DNA from: Loripinus fragilis
Lineage: Eukaryota; Mollusca; Bivalvia; Lucinida; Lucinidae
Direction: 5' to 3'
Assembly: GCA_964019695.1 (NCBI GenBank)
Contig: OZ026515.1
Location: 138,280,549-138,344,548, forward strand
DNA: 64,000 nucleotides
Below are positions 11,775-24,764 of this stretch, one piece after another. The notes under the pieces were generated by a model, which had not been told where the DNA came from, did not search any database, and saw only the letters and a program-made list of their open reading frames with translations. The translations under genes were made by a program, and so were the position numbers. The first letter of the stretch is position 1. Every line of letters begins with the position of its first letter.

Positions 11775-13675
11775 TAGCATGCGACACGAATTTTTATGCA
11801 ATATTAATGGTTATCGATTTTAATGCATGGCGTTATTTCACTCCCAGACGCGACGTCATATGGTTAACACAATTTCTGTACAATTAAACAGATTCTTTTA
11901 ATGATAAGCATAAACAAGCCTGGACTGGTTTTCTAAATACGGTGGTTGAACGGCTGGATGCCATCGTGTGGCAAACAGGGGCCGAGAGTGCTAGGATCGC
12001 ATGACCAACCAACTAACTGGCATGCACCTAGAACAGTTGGTCAAAGCCAAAGATTTAAACATAAAGGGAGTAAGGAATGGTCCTTTTTAGGGACTTTTAC
12101 ATATGTCGAGTGTTTTTTGTTGTTTTTTTATGGCCGTTTTAATTATTTGAAATGCAGCAGAGTTAATCTGTATATTAACGGCATTTAAGAAGAAAATGTT
12201 CGCTGTGACACCTACACATTTGTCTTGAATATACGTAAAAAGTAAGAACTTCGTTAAGTTCAAACGTATAAAGAGACCCGATTTTCAGTGTGCGAATTTC
12301 TGCGCATCCACACAGTCTGATCAGTCTTACTTTTCCTCCTGAAGAAATGTTAGACCCAAAGAGCGTCAATCGAGGACTGATCAGACTACAAGATGCGCAT
12401 GATGATCTGAGCCTTTGATAAGCGCACGTGAAAACGTACCTGTTGATGGAAACTGGTTCGTGCTATGTTTCAGAGAATTTCCAATATGAACCCTCATCAT
12501 ATGAATATTGTACTTGAAGCACATTGTGCATGCCAGATATTTGATGACACTTTACGATTTATTATGGGTTACTAATAGCAAGTTTGTTATATTGTTTACA
12601 TTCTCGTCAAGTCCTCATTGTAAATCATCTGAAATCCAATATAACTTGCAATACATGAGTGCGTATGTTATTATAACATATGACATACAGGGAGCGTTAT
12701 GTAATAATGTACATGTGTACTTTAAAATAATATTTTATTGGCACAGTCGTCTAGGCATTGGGTTGTAACTCAGATAGGCAGTCACAGGCTAACGTCCTGG
12801 GGCAGTGTTATTCAGCACATTTGCAGACTACACTTATTGACAACAGATAACATGTACGTATCGAATATCTTTGAAACCCACAGGATTTGAATCGGGCATT
12901 AAATTGTGAAAAATCCATTTGTACTTTTATATCAATTGAATTTCATAAATACGCAAACTTTGCTTACTTTTTATGAATTTTTACAACACTCTCAGTAATT
13001 TCAACAGTAAATTGCAGTCATTTTCTACAACACACTCTTAATCATTTTGGCAGTGAATTTTATACCACACTCCTAGCAATTTCGACGGTAGATTGCAAGA
13101 AGTTACAACAAGGGCTTTGGTTTGGGAATAAAATTAACCTCAATCAACTTACTGTCATGTCCCCTAACATTGTGCCTATGCCACATTTATTCAGATAAAA
13201 TCATATTTGATATTTTATATCAGGTTGCCTTTGAAAGAGAAAAACATCAAAAAGTTTTCGCTTGTTGCTTTCATTGCTGAGCAGGGGTGGATTTCTGGGG
13301 GAGGGGGATGACAAAAACGGTTAAAAACTTTATGGCCTGTAATTTCAAATAACACAGGCTTCAAAATAGTATTATTGAATCAAGCTATTTATTAAGTAAA
13401 TTGTTGTCAGAAACCTGGTGTTATTATCCCTGATATATTTTGTAAAAGTATTTTATCAAAGAGAAGTTATAGTAGTTTTTTAAGAAGGGGACTATTTTCC
13501 TTACCGTCGTGTACTTTAAATCGAAGTTATTTACGATTTTGAACTTTGTTTAAATAAAATATAATGATGACTTTATTTGGCTGTGCACATTTTTTCAAGT
13601 TTATATCTCTCTTATCATATCCAATGGAGGTTGAAAGGCGTATGTGCGCAATGTTAAAGACCTGCACCGTAAATG
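11775..13675. other. No gene recognised
   Basis: Mostly unique-looking AT-rich sequence. Around 12290-12420 there are GATCAGTCT, GACTGATCAG and GATCTGAGCCTTTG strings that recall MITE family B, so a decayed copy may lie there. A G-rich GGGGGAGGGGGATG patch is at 13297-13310. No coding signal was found. Confidence 0.5.
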
Positions 13676-13705
13676 TGTTTGCCCAGACCTAGGCCCTTGG
13701 TGAAA
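13676..13705. repeat. Left direct repeat bordering the 4.1-kb element
   Basis: GTTTGCCCAGACCTAGGCCC continues to TTGGTGAAA. A direct copy with three changes lies at 17851-17880, just outside the inverted ends of the element between them. Confidence 0.8.
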
Positions 13706-15201
13706 TTCACCACAATATACCATTGAAATTTTATAGTGTAAGCAAGGGGGCCAATCACGTGATACACATGTGATAATCTCACACGTTTTGTTTAGTTTTT
13801 TCGCTCGATTCAAGGTATGTTTCACAATTATTTTCCTGTTTTTTGGTGGCTTTCAGAAATGTCACCTAGTGCAGAGTATCTAGACTAGGAAGCTCTTCCT
13901 TACGGCGCTTAAGTTTTAGACAAGAGTTATATAGTTCTCTTAAATATCGCCGCAAGATTGTGCAATGCTAGTTGGTAGGAATCACATGTTTGGCAAGCAA
14001 TACCTTGTTTGAGCGTTTTTAGTTGTGCATAATATTCTGCAGCAACAGTATTATATTTGCTAAATTACAATTGGCCAATAAATGATGACAGACATATATT
14101 CTACGCAGTTAAAGTGGGATTTGCAGCGAAATCTAGAAAAGAATGTTAATGGTAGGAATCACACTGTATGATAGGAATCACACTGATTATTTTTATCAGG
14201 ATGGATAGGTCTCACATGCAGTCAGAATGGATAGGAATCACACTTGTAAATTGCTATTTGAAAATTGCATGGATTGTATACTACACGACTGGTGTGTATG
14301 TAATGTACATGGTATAAATGGCCCAGGTAATATGTTACATAAACCTATCATACACATGGCATCACATGGTAACAAAAATCAGCACAAGGCTAATAGGTAG
14401 GTTGTATCAAATAAGAATGAACACTGAATAAAATGCTCACAAGAGCTCAATTTAGTAGGGAAACTTGAGACAGCTTCAGTCCTTATGAGCCACTGGTCTA
14501 AAATATATATGGTTTCTCACAAATGTATCCAAGTATTTCCTCTTCCAAAATCTTACAAATGTTTCCACTCTGCTGAAAGAAACCCTGGTCACTTGAGCTA
14601 AAACGAAAGAAAATAAACCTGTTGAAATGACACTTTCTTTTAAACCCTTTGTTCAAAATCACTAGCACAAACATATCTATCCCAAACCTTGAAATGACTA
14701 AGGGAGATAAAAATCAGCCTTGTGTTAGTCCATCAGGAGTACATGAATGTTTCTTCACTCCATAACTTTTATATCATTTGAGGTATTTTGATTATATTTG
14801 GTAGGAGTATGTACAAGAATACTCTCCCTTGCTTCCAATTTGAGCTGTTTCCCTTCTATGAGCTTGAATGGTGAAACCTTGTGTACTTAATAGCTTATTT
14901 CTCCTTTGAGACGTTTTAATGCAACTTGTTAAAGACAGTATGTTACATGCAATAATGGTGGTTACTACTCATCCTTTCAGTGTATGCTCCATTACTTTCA
15001 TTTCCTATGAAATGTTTTGATGTTTTTTCATAGAGATATATTTTGTGCCAGGATGGTAAGCAAAAATGTGCCTAATCAATGCCACAAAATGATAAAACAG
15101 TATCTGATCTGATTTTGCACTGTTTGCTGATGTTATAAATAAAATCGAGTAAGGCTATATGGGTAAAAGGTATATTTAAACTTCGTTTCAGGTGTTTAAA
15201 G

Positions 15202-15609
15202 ATGGTTAAAAAGAAGAGAAAGCTCTGTTTGCACAGACGAAAAAGAAAAGCAGTAATTGTCTCGCCATTCAAAAGATATGAAACAGAACTACCCATAAGT
15301 GGCTGCTCTCCGTTGAAATCACCATGACATAAACATAGGAGAATTATAAAATCACCAGGCAAAGCACCAACATTTTCACCATACAAATCACCATTTATAA
15401 CAGTTAGGTACTCACCAAAACAATCATTAATGAGAAACAATAATCGTAAGACATCAACAAAGTCACTTTTTCAGTCACAGGAGTCCAAAGTCTCTCCAAA
15501 TGAGGAAAATGATGATGCCTGGGAAGAAATTGAAACAATAGATTCTGGAACTGAAAACACTCAGGAGGATAAAAGCATCCACTCTGTGACCCATACGGCA
15601 AATAAGTAA
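15202..15609 (+). pseudogene. Candidate transposon exon with one internal stop
   Basis: One frame is open for 136 codons except for a TGA at about 15325. It begins MVKKKRKLCLHRRKRKAVIV, a strongly basic nuclear-signal-like start. After the stop come spaced S-P-x-K motifs (KSPGKAPTFSPYKSPF) and an acidic tail (NEENDDAWEEIETIDSG). A possible splice acceptor (TTTCAG) lies at 15185-15190, and a GTAAAG donor-like site at 15606 overlaps the end. It lies midway between the inverted ends of the 4.1-kb element, so it may be the charged N-terminus of its former transposase. I recognise no family. Confidence 0.35.
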
Positions 15610-16984
15610 AGGACTAAGAATACCATCCCCACCACAAAAAAATTTTCCAAATTTCTTCTACTCTCTGTTTGGCCTGGTGGACTATCTACCCCATCCACAC
15701 ACACACGCGCGCGTGCACACAACGAAAATTCTTTGATCTGCACATGAAATAAGTCAGAAGTGAGTTTCTATGTGCCATGCCTTTGTAAAGACGTAGTTTT
15801 GGCACATTATCTGCATCCATTCTCTGTCGCCTATGGCGGTGGTATTGACAAATAGCAGTTTGGACCTAAGTCTTACCGGAGAGACTGATTTGGATACAAA
15901 TTGTTTGACATCCTGTTAAGTTGGAAACGACAGGAATTGGTTGGATTTTCCAACAGGAAGTGAATAAAAAAATACCGGCGCCAATTGACTTCTTTTATTA
16001 TTCTTTTAATCGCTTTAGCTTTTTATGATTTATATTATACCTGATCTTGACTAGATTTGGAGAGGATTGCATGGTTTGGCAGGGGCGGTTTATCTGATCC
16101 ACTTGCTTCCAATCTTGCTACCCCTTTAAAGCCAACTAGAGATCCAAGAGGACCGGAATCATTCACCTTGATGAGACTGATCATAATTAATCTACTTTGA
16201 AAAAAATGAATGCATGATTCTAGCAAATCTTAATATCCATATTGTCCCAATGTCTTCCACAAAGTCACAGCTCAAATCAACATATGGCTTAAGAGACGAA
16301 ATTATGAAGAAAATCAAAATGGCTGCAACATATGATTTCCAAATAGAGTCATAATGTCTTATCTAAGATTCGAAGTTGCCCACAAGCCCCTCCCCCTACC
16401 ACGGTTTAGCTTAATCAAACATATGGTTCGGGAGGAAATGTTGTTTTAAGAATTTCATGATGACTGCCGTGGCCCCCATTTTGGGTATTAAAGCGTAATT
16501 ATTTAAGCATTGTGCCAGAGTGCGCCAAGCCAAGTTTAAGTTCTATATAAGATTAAGCTTTCGAGGAGATTTTAAGATTGCTGTCACTGCAGCCATCTTG
16601 GATATCGTCGATTATGGCAACTATGAATCTCAATTTATGTAACAATGCCTCCAAAAAAGTTCGAGTAAAATCTGACGTTTAGTTTGGAAGGAGAAATAAT
16701 TTGAATAGTTTAAAACAGACTCAATGGTAGCTTTTTAGGGAATTGGTACTGAACGATTTTAGCACTTCTCAATATTCATTTTGCCTGAATGCTTCCAAAC
16801 AAGTTTTTGCACAGTAGACAAATGTTATGGAAGTAATGCTTGAAGAAATTAAGGATTGCTGCATGGTCGACCAAATACCAAAGCCAAACAATTTTATCAA
16901 TTTGGAATGTTCATACTACCTAACTGCTATCTATCAAGTTTCATCTTATAATTATGCTTCTTTTGTGGGAGATGTCGAATATTT

Positions 16985-17245
16985 CATGCGTTGATCCAGA
17001 TAGGGGGACAGGGGGTCAGGACCACCCCCCCCCCCCCTTAAAAATACATAGCTGTACGATTTCTTAGCAATACTGGTTGGGATCCCCTGTAAAAATCTCA
17101 AAGCCAGGATTCAGTGTTGGGCCAATCATCAACAGCCTTTTGCTGGTGGGTAGATGATGGCCCGCTTTTCCTCTCTCCTCACTAGAAATAAAAGGTCAAG
17201 AGTTGGCGGATACTCTCTTACAAAACATTCTGGGTCCGCACATGA
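16985..17245. mobile_element. MITE family A, copy 3
   Basis: Ends read CATGCGTTGATCCAGA and TCTGGGTCCGCACATG, an inverted pair matching the ends at 3984-4287. A GGGGGTCAGGACC and poly-C stretch follows the left end as in copy 1. It is nested inside the 4.1-kb element. Confidence 0.65.
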
Positions 17246-17850
17246 ATATTCAGTTAATGATAGAGACAGATAGATGAACATATCAATAACGGACAATAAA
17301 CTACAGCATAAGTAGACTGCTCAGCCAGCTCTAGTCTCGATTTACACAAAGGAGTGTGATTCCTATCTATTTTGCTATCACAAATTTCAAGTGTGATTCC
17401 TACCAAACCGTGTGATTCCTACCATCGTCTTCCAGTGCCATTTTTCAATGCAAAGAATCGCAATCCTATACTCAATCTATGGAAAACTTAGTTCTATTCA
17501 CTAAAGGTAATGGCCGAAATGCATAAACAAACCTTAGATTCAATAAATGAGTCAATTAGCTTTAATCAGGGCATATATTGACAAAAATGTGATTCCTATC
17601 AAGTCAGTTGGGCAAACTTTGCGCGGATGTTCACAATAACTACACATTTACGTTAAAATCGGCCAACGACAGGATGATCCGCTGTAAAGCCTGGGTACTC
17701 TGCACCCAGTGTCTTTTCTGAAATCGATCGAAAACCCCACGAAAAAACGTTTGACATACCTTCAATCGAGGCGAAAACATGCACAAAAATGTGAGATTAC
17801 CAATTGCGTATCACGTGATTGGCCACCCTGATTATAATTCACTGAGTGTC

Positions 17851-17880
17851 AAGTTTACCCAGACCTAAGCCCTTGATGAA
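17851..17880. repeat. Right direct repeat bordering the 4.1-kb element
   Basis: GTTTACCCAGACCTAAGCCC continues to TTGATGAAA, a direct copy of 13676-13705 with three substitutions. The mariner end begins six bases further on. Confidence 0.8.
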
Positions 17881-17885
17881 ACACG

Positions 17886-18626
17886 AGGGATGATCAGAAA
17901 GTTCTCCGCGCCTTGTACTTCAGGCTACCAGGGAATGAAAATTTGACCATTACTTTTTCAATATAATCTCCCTTCAATGCAATGCAATTAGCCCATCTCT
18001 GTTCGAACTTTTTTATCCATTCAAAATAAAAGGCATTTTCCTGGTCCCCAAGTACGTTTACTGCCTTTATGACGCATTCATTGCTTTGATACCCTGTACC
18101 ACAAAGATGGGATTTCAGTTTTGGGAACAGCTAGAAGTCAGGGGCCATATCAGGAGAATATGGGGTATAAGGAAGGCTTTCAAATCCAAATTCAGTCGAA
18201 GCAGTCATTGCAACTTGTGACGTTTGGGCAGTGGCGTTGTTCTGCAAGAGCAGAACACTGCGAGTCAGCATTCCTCACCACATTCTTGCGATTTCCTGGC
18301 GTTGTCGCCTCAATTCGCCTGCATAATATGCATCGTTTATCGTACAACTTTGCTCAAGATAATCAATCATGATAACCCCTTGACTATCCCAAAAGACAGA
18401 GGCCATCACATTCCCTGTTGAATGAACCCTCTTAAATTTCTTAGGAGGGGTGAGACAGGGTGCTTCCATTGTTTGCTCTGCAGTTTTGACCCTGGGTCCA
18501 AGTGTTGAACCCATGTCTTACTCGATAAAATTCATAGACTAGAAATATCGAGCCGAGTCCATTTCTGATCATCAGTCAACATTCGCGCACCGCATGGGTT
18601 CTGCTAATGCCGTAACCTTTGACATA
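17886..18626 (-). pseudogene. Mariner transposase, C-terminal half (split, dead)
   Basis: On the minus strand the product runs from GMSKVTALAEP and LTDDQKWTRLDIS through VMASVFWDSQGVIMIDYL (first catalytic Asp), LLLQNNATAQTSQ and YSPDMAPDF (third Asp) to WANCIALKGDYIEK. Families of this D,D34D type normally read LLLQDNAPAH, so the second catalytic Asp is Asn here. A TAG follows PDF at about 18131 and there is a frame change near 18270. The outer end ACGAGGGATGATCAGAAAGT is the mariner inverted end. The N-terminal half of the same gene lies at 27046-27513, separated by the 8.4-kb insertion. Confidence 0.93.
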
Positions 18627-20669
18627 CCTGATGCTAGGTTTACACTATGTTCCCGGCAGTCACGGTAGCCATAAACGTAGCTCGCCGTGTTTTAGTCATT
18701 TTTGTCTTTGTGTTCAAGTTCCGTTAGGTCTCGCTACGTTTTCTCACGGTCTGTCAAGGTCTGCCGTGACAGAGGCTCGCTGGCGCGCTACGGTCTGTCA
18801 CGGATGGTTCTACGTTTCCTCCCGGCCTGCCACGTTCTGTTGGGACCTCTCACGTTTTGTTACGTTGCGTCCAAGTTCTGCTACGTCTATCAAGTTCTGT
18901 CAAGGTTTTCTATGATGAAACGTGGGCGATGGATGGTGTTTGAGCCCCAATATGCACACGGTATAAAGAGGAGGTCAACAAAGCTGCTACAATTGTTATA
19001 TTATGCACCCTTGATCAAAAACATCAGAACATGTAACGGCGTACATCTATAAAGCCTTAGTGGCAGCATGGAGGCCACCAGCAGCTGTATAGAAGAATGA
19101 TCGTCTAGCAGGAAGGTTAAAGACGGATGCAAAGTGCGGGCATGGTTTTCGGAAGAACGTATGTAACAATTAGGGTATTTCTCACTATTTTATACCAAGA
19201 GAGCTTCGCATCGAAGATGTTAACGCATTTCAGGCCTCCAAAGCTCTTCAAAACTGTTCGACGAGAGTCTTGAAACAATAATACCAGCCATTGGTATCAG
19301 CATTAACCCTTTGTAATCTAGTGACTCACTTATGAGTATTTTTTAAAAACACAGAAGATTCTAAAGAAATTGCACACAATGCAGCATTTTATCAATGTAT
19401 ACACTGACTGATCTTAAGAGAAATAAATGCAATATTCTGCCACGAGAAATTATAACCTATGACGCCTCTATAATACAATGAAACTAATATCCTAATAAAA
19501 AATATGTTTCCAGAGTTTTAGTGATCCCCGTTTTTCTCTTTTTAAATAGCTTTAAATTGAACATAGAAGAACGGCACTTAGCATGTGGATTTAAATGCAC
19601 ACCGCGTAACTAAAACTTATTTTTGGGAGACGCCCTTATTTGTAAATGAAGCCAAAATCCCCTGTACAAAAGAATAACTTAGTTGTTTTTCCCTATGAAT
19701 ATACCCATGTGTACCCCTATAGATACACGTGGTATATTTGCATTTCTATGATGATATATACTAGCCTACAGGAATATCTATATCCACTGATTTAACGAAA
19801 ATCTATTCCGCAAACATCACTCGTCATCACTTTGACACACACACGCACGCACACGCGCAATTGTAAAAGTCTATATGGATCCTAGACCGTGCCGTATTGA
19901 ATGCAGGCAAATATAAGGCTTCAATGAAACCTGCATGCACATGTAGCACCCTCCATTTCAATCCATCGGCTCTTTTTGCCTACGAGGTAATTTGCTTTGG
20001 TTTTGTCGTCTGCTGATATTTTTTTTCAAAATCATTTTTTGTTGTTGTTTTTTCTAAAAAGAAAATCGGTAATATCAGTAGAGGTTCAAGCAGTTTGGGT
20101 CCAGATCATGCCCGTCGGGTCTGATCTGGGTCTAAATTGTTTGCAAAGGTTATCAGCAGACGACACTAGTAAGTAAAGAGTTTATAGTGCTGCAGTAGAG
20201 GTCACCAAAAGTGACATGCACCCATACCGGAAGGGTAACAAGTAGCATCATACATCATTTTAAAGCTTAGAGTGTGCTGAGTTCAGAACTGCATGATGCC
20301 ACTTTCAGAATTTTGTGCGAAAAAAATTACGGCCCTTTAAACCTCTGGGTACCGTCATCATAGCTCTGAAAGGAAGGATGATTTCTTTCATACTGTACTA
20401 CTGTATAAAATGATTGTTATTAGGTTGTATATGATCCAATAGTTAATATCAATTTTGTTTGCATTCCATATGCTACTTACACACATTAACAACTATAATT
20501 AAAAGGTCATTGAGTACAAAAGTCGCGAAAACCGATGACTTTTACAAATAGTCACGTATATTGCATTTGATCTACATGTACATTTTTAAATCATAATTTC
20601 TTGCAATATAAAGTAAATATAAATACATTTAATGTAGCAATTAACCCAATTATAATTTCTCCTCAACAG

Positions 20670-20938
20670 ATAATTGCAGTCATAATACAACTCTGAAAGG
20701 CATGCAAACGTGCATAAATGTACTTGTTCAAATTTATACATCTGCATATTTTGATATGGGTTTAATAATGAATGCTTTTGAAACCACTTGGGCTAAACCT
20801 ATGTATATGCAATGTATCTTTCCGTGTGAAGGTGGAATGCACCTTCTAATAGCAGGTTTTGCTAGCATTGGATACCTTCATGGTGAGGCGGGACTCAGAG
20901 AACTGTCATTTGAATTTGAGTTTGTCTGCAGTTTGTGA
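20670..20938 (+). CDS. Possible exon of a transposon-encoded protein of unknown function
   Basis: An open frame follows a good acceptor (TTTCTCCTCAACAG ending at 20669). It includes DMGLIMNAFETTW and IFPCEGGMHLLIAGFASIGY followed by LHGEAGLREL. From memory this resembles a recurring block (P-G-G-M-H-x-L, then I-G-x-L-x-G-x-G-L-x-E-L) in uncharacterised, often multicopy proteins of bivalves and cnidarians. A further acceptor-like site (TTTTCTATACAG) precedes LENGAAKTIELSDD near 21120-21185 and may mark a following exon. No intact gene can be assembled. The location inside a TIR element suggests a transposase-related origin, which is inference. Confidence 0.35.
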
Positions 20939-23458
20939 TTATGGTATTTCCTGATCATGCTCGCTTAATACTTTTTATGTCTGCTGTTGGCAGTGTCATG
21001 TCGCTGTTATCATGATTTGCCTCTTCCTCACCCTGCCGTGGGTTGGTCTGCAGTGTGTGATTGTGGCAGTTCCTGGTCGTACTCACTTACTTTTTAAGCT
21101 AACATTTTCTATACAGTTCTTGAAAATGGTGCGGCAAAAACAATAGAACTCTCTGATGATGTCTATTGTCATTTGCATGAGTTCTAAGAGGATTCCTGAC
21201 TATGAATCAGACACGGCAATGAACAGATAACTGTAATTAACTAATACTATCTGTGCGTTTTTGTGAAGTTGTGCAGAATAACCTGCTATCAGAATTCAGG
21301 TAAAGGGAATATCTATTTCTCCAACTCTATTACTTTTGGAATGACTTGTTGGAAATGGTATTGCTTCCTTTTAAACTATTCCTCTCCTCAGCTAGGCTTT
21401 GTCTTTGAGATGTGCATCAGTTTGCAAATGCTGAACTATTCAACCGATGTTCACAAGCAACATATATGTATACTTAAAGCCAAAAGAAACTTTACACTTT
21501 GAACTACCGAATATATCTTAACTGTTTTTGAGTTTAACCAAATTAAATATTGCAATGAGTTGCTGGTATCCGCCCTAACCTAATTCACGAAAAACAACTT
21601 AGGTAAATTAATCTTCTTTCGAGTTATCTGTGCTTTCAATAAAATCACAAAATTAGCAATTCCTAACAAAATCCAAAGTAAACCTAGGATTTGAACACGC
21701 TATTTTAAGGGCCATCGATTGCACATTAAAAATACTGCAAGCCATTTTGTCTCTGGCGTATAGTTTGTTTTTGGCAGCATCTTAAATTTTGTGCACTTTG
21801 AAAATATCTCCCTTTGAATTAAAACAATAGTAAATTTCAGTCCCTGCTAAATGCTTTATCTCAGATGGCATTTGGATCTTTTTTATCAGCGATTTGTTGG
21901 GACTTCTGCCCTGAGTATATGACGAGGTAATCTGATAAAAATTCCCATCGGTTTAGAAGAAAAACGGCCAAAAAATTCTTATGGGAAATTCCATTGAAAG
22001 CATTGTAAGTTCACAAAAAGGGGTATGTACGTAAAAACACAACTCTAATTTGTGTTACTCGAAGGGTGATCCAGGCTGATTTGATCTTTAAACAACAATT
22101 CAATAGCCTGTCTTTTAGACTGGTTCGTTGAAAATCAAAAAGTGTCCGATTGCAAAGCTACAGCAACACATCAAAAGTGATGCGTTTTGGAAAAGTTTAT
22201 TTTGCCCCCTTGCTTGTTTCATTAGGGCATTGTGGTTGCATTTATGACAGCAAAAACATGAAATTTTAAAGGTCATTTGAATAATTGATTGAACTTTAAT
22301 ATGCATTAAACACATTTAAAATACCACTCACCAATACCCAGAAAATGTATATATAATAACAGTGTAAATTAACTTTTGGTCTTAAGTATATATCATATCA
22401 AATCCTTCAAATGCAGTACATTCCTAAAGAGGTGATCAATGGTTTCCATTAAGGCTAATGTACTGTAAAACTGTCAGAGGGCAAGTTCAATTCTGCGTAG
22501 ATTAACTACAGAATACAAAGGTTTAATAGGATCTAGAGGAATCATTGGACTTACTTTTAAAAGCAATGCACTGACTTGGTAACGTGGTTCCTGAGCCAAA
22601 CATGTGACCACAAAGTACTTTATGATGGATCACAACTATGTATGCCGAAGTACATGTACAGTGAAACCAAACCAGAGTAAACATTCACATAATTCCGACA
22701 CAATAGCACTAATATGATTATGTTATAATTTAGATGTTTGACAGTCGATTCATTGATCCCTGTCTGATCCCAGAGAGGTCATGTCTTACATTTCTAACGG
22801 ATTTCGCAACATGCTTTATATCATCCAGGCTTGCTAGGTGCCTTAGACACAGGAAGTGAGGAAATAATTCATGAAGGAAGAATTTATAAAGCTTGATGGA
22901 CAAGACAAAACTTAGAAGATTTTCTATGACCGCAGCTAAAGGCCAAAAATAAAACACTGGCAGACATGCCAAGGACAGTAAAACTCAATGCAAGGAGTGT
23001 AGCCATGAATGATTAGGCGATGCGTCTGTGTTTGTAAGCAGCTTGCTCTTTCGGAGAGGTACCTTGTCATTTGAGATTGAGCAGCGATTCTTTAAATATT
23101 TTCAAAAACTATGGCTCCAATAAATGACTGCATGTATCAAATCAGATTTCGTCCATTAACTCAATAGCATATCTAAAGGCAAAGTAACATGTATTGAGAA
23201 AGCAGAATGCATGATCTTTGATGTTACAGGTTTGATACAGATGCTACCAGTACTGTCTAAAACGGCTAAAGTAACATCTGTAGCCATATTTGAACAGTAC
23301 CGTGGCTACACACTTTAGGTCAGTTGCATCTATTAGTCCATTTCACAGATACACGTTGTTTTGGCATGTATAGGGAGAATAGTTTGAATACGCTAACATG
23401 CCAAAAAAAGAGGCAACAACACAATGGAACATAAAATGCTTCTACATGCAGACATAAA

Positions 23459-23892
23459 AGTACTCAAAGAATATAAGAAATTACTATCCGGAGGCAAACT
23501 CAGGACACCCTTGTAGCTTATTACACCAACTTCATATCAGAAACGGATACAAACCAGTTGAACAGAAACATACAGTCTTCATCAGTGGTAGACTGAAGGA
23601 CAGAACCATGAAAGCATTTAGACAGCTCAGAGCTATGGGAGGGAGCGAATACAAGGATGTTACATGCCTCAGTTGCTGCACAATATCCCAATATATATTT
23701 TCTTTTTCTTATTGTAACTTCCTCATCATAGATAAACAAGAAGCTACAAATGAAATCTTCTCACATGTCAAATTGGCATATGATGTTGCTATGAGACGTA
23801 ATATCCCTGTTAACATCTTATTCACCAGTCTTACAACACACAATACTGATCCTAAGATACTGTCTGGCTGGATACTTTTTTTACATTGGTAA
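23459..23892 (+). other. Unassigned open frame of 144 codons without a start
   Basis: The frame from KYSKNIRNYYPEANSGHPCS to DPKILSGWILFLHW is open throughout, but the first ATG is internal (23608). I recognise no domain. The opposite strand is also open over part of it. Another open stretch of 95 codons is at 24350-24637. Either could be a remnant of the element's coding region or chance. Confidence 0.2.
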
Positions 23893-24764
23893 GAAGTCCG
23901 TTTTCAAACGCATGATACAAGGTGCACTGAAATTTCAGGGACTGAAAGATCTTGACCATGGGCCTTTCTCAAACTGTCAAAAGTTTACTTGCACTCAGTT
24001 TGTTGGCGCTCAATATGACAAACTAGACCCCACATCCCTAAACGAGGTAAGCAGCGCAAAGATAGCAACAAAAGTCCTATCGACAGATAACAGTTTCCAT
24101 TTGCATATTCTACATTCTACCCGCCCACCCCACAAGATGATTGTGGATAAAAATAGTTGAATACACTAATGACACACATACTGTATGCGGCCTATGATGA
24201 TGAACCATTCAACAGCTGCTCCAAAGCTTAAATGACCTTACATGCAATCCCGAGAACACTATCTGCGACGATAACTGTACATCATGCATGTTTTCACAAT
24301 GATCAACCACGTGCAATAACCTAACCTACGAATGTAGAATAGCAGCTCCATGAAAACACAATTTTGTATGTTATCAATGCAAAACACAAGCGATTCGGAA
24401 TTAAGAATACCATGTGCTTTAATATCACTCTTTGACGGATTGAAGGATAAATACACTACACCTTTATTGCGAAGCATTTTAGACCAATTTGACTGTAAAT
24501 GTCTGGTGAGGAACTCATTTTCATGGTCTATAGGAATTCCACTTTGTCTTAAACAAGTAATGGTGTCTCATATACATGCTAGCTCATTTAAGAGTATGGC
24601 AAACACAGCGGAGCAATCTAGCTTCATCCTGTTTTGATATTGAACAAAAAAACATTTTACTAAACCAACATGACAATAATTCTGTGGGAACGCTGTGTCA
24701 CACCTGTTGGGGTAAAGTGATATATATGTCTGTCACAGTCAAAATACTGAAACGTTAAAAGGAG

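Larger units (their letters stand above)
13751..17822. mobile_element. 4.1-kb TIR element with mirrored TAGGAATCACA motifs
   Basis: Inverted ends start CCAATCACGTGAT at 13751 and end ATCACGTGATTGG at 17822. Similarity continues inward through AATCTCACA, TTCAAGGTATGT and GCAGAGTA. The arms then diverge, but a TAGGAATCACA motif is kept at mirrored distances: 225, 402 and 421 bases from the left end and 224, 401 and 420 from the right. A variant TAGGTCTCAC at 454 mirrors one at 457. The interior holds a candidate exon (15202-15609) and a nested MITE (16985-17245). Conserved spacing in diverged arms suggests protein-binding sites. The superfamily is unknown. Confidence 0.85.

Noticed and set aside
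23521..23739. Minus-strand 72-codon frame
   Set aside because: It overlaps a longer plus-strand open stretch; neither strand shows a recognised domain.
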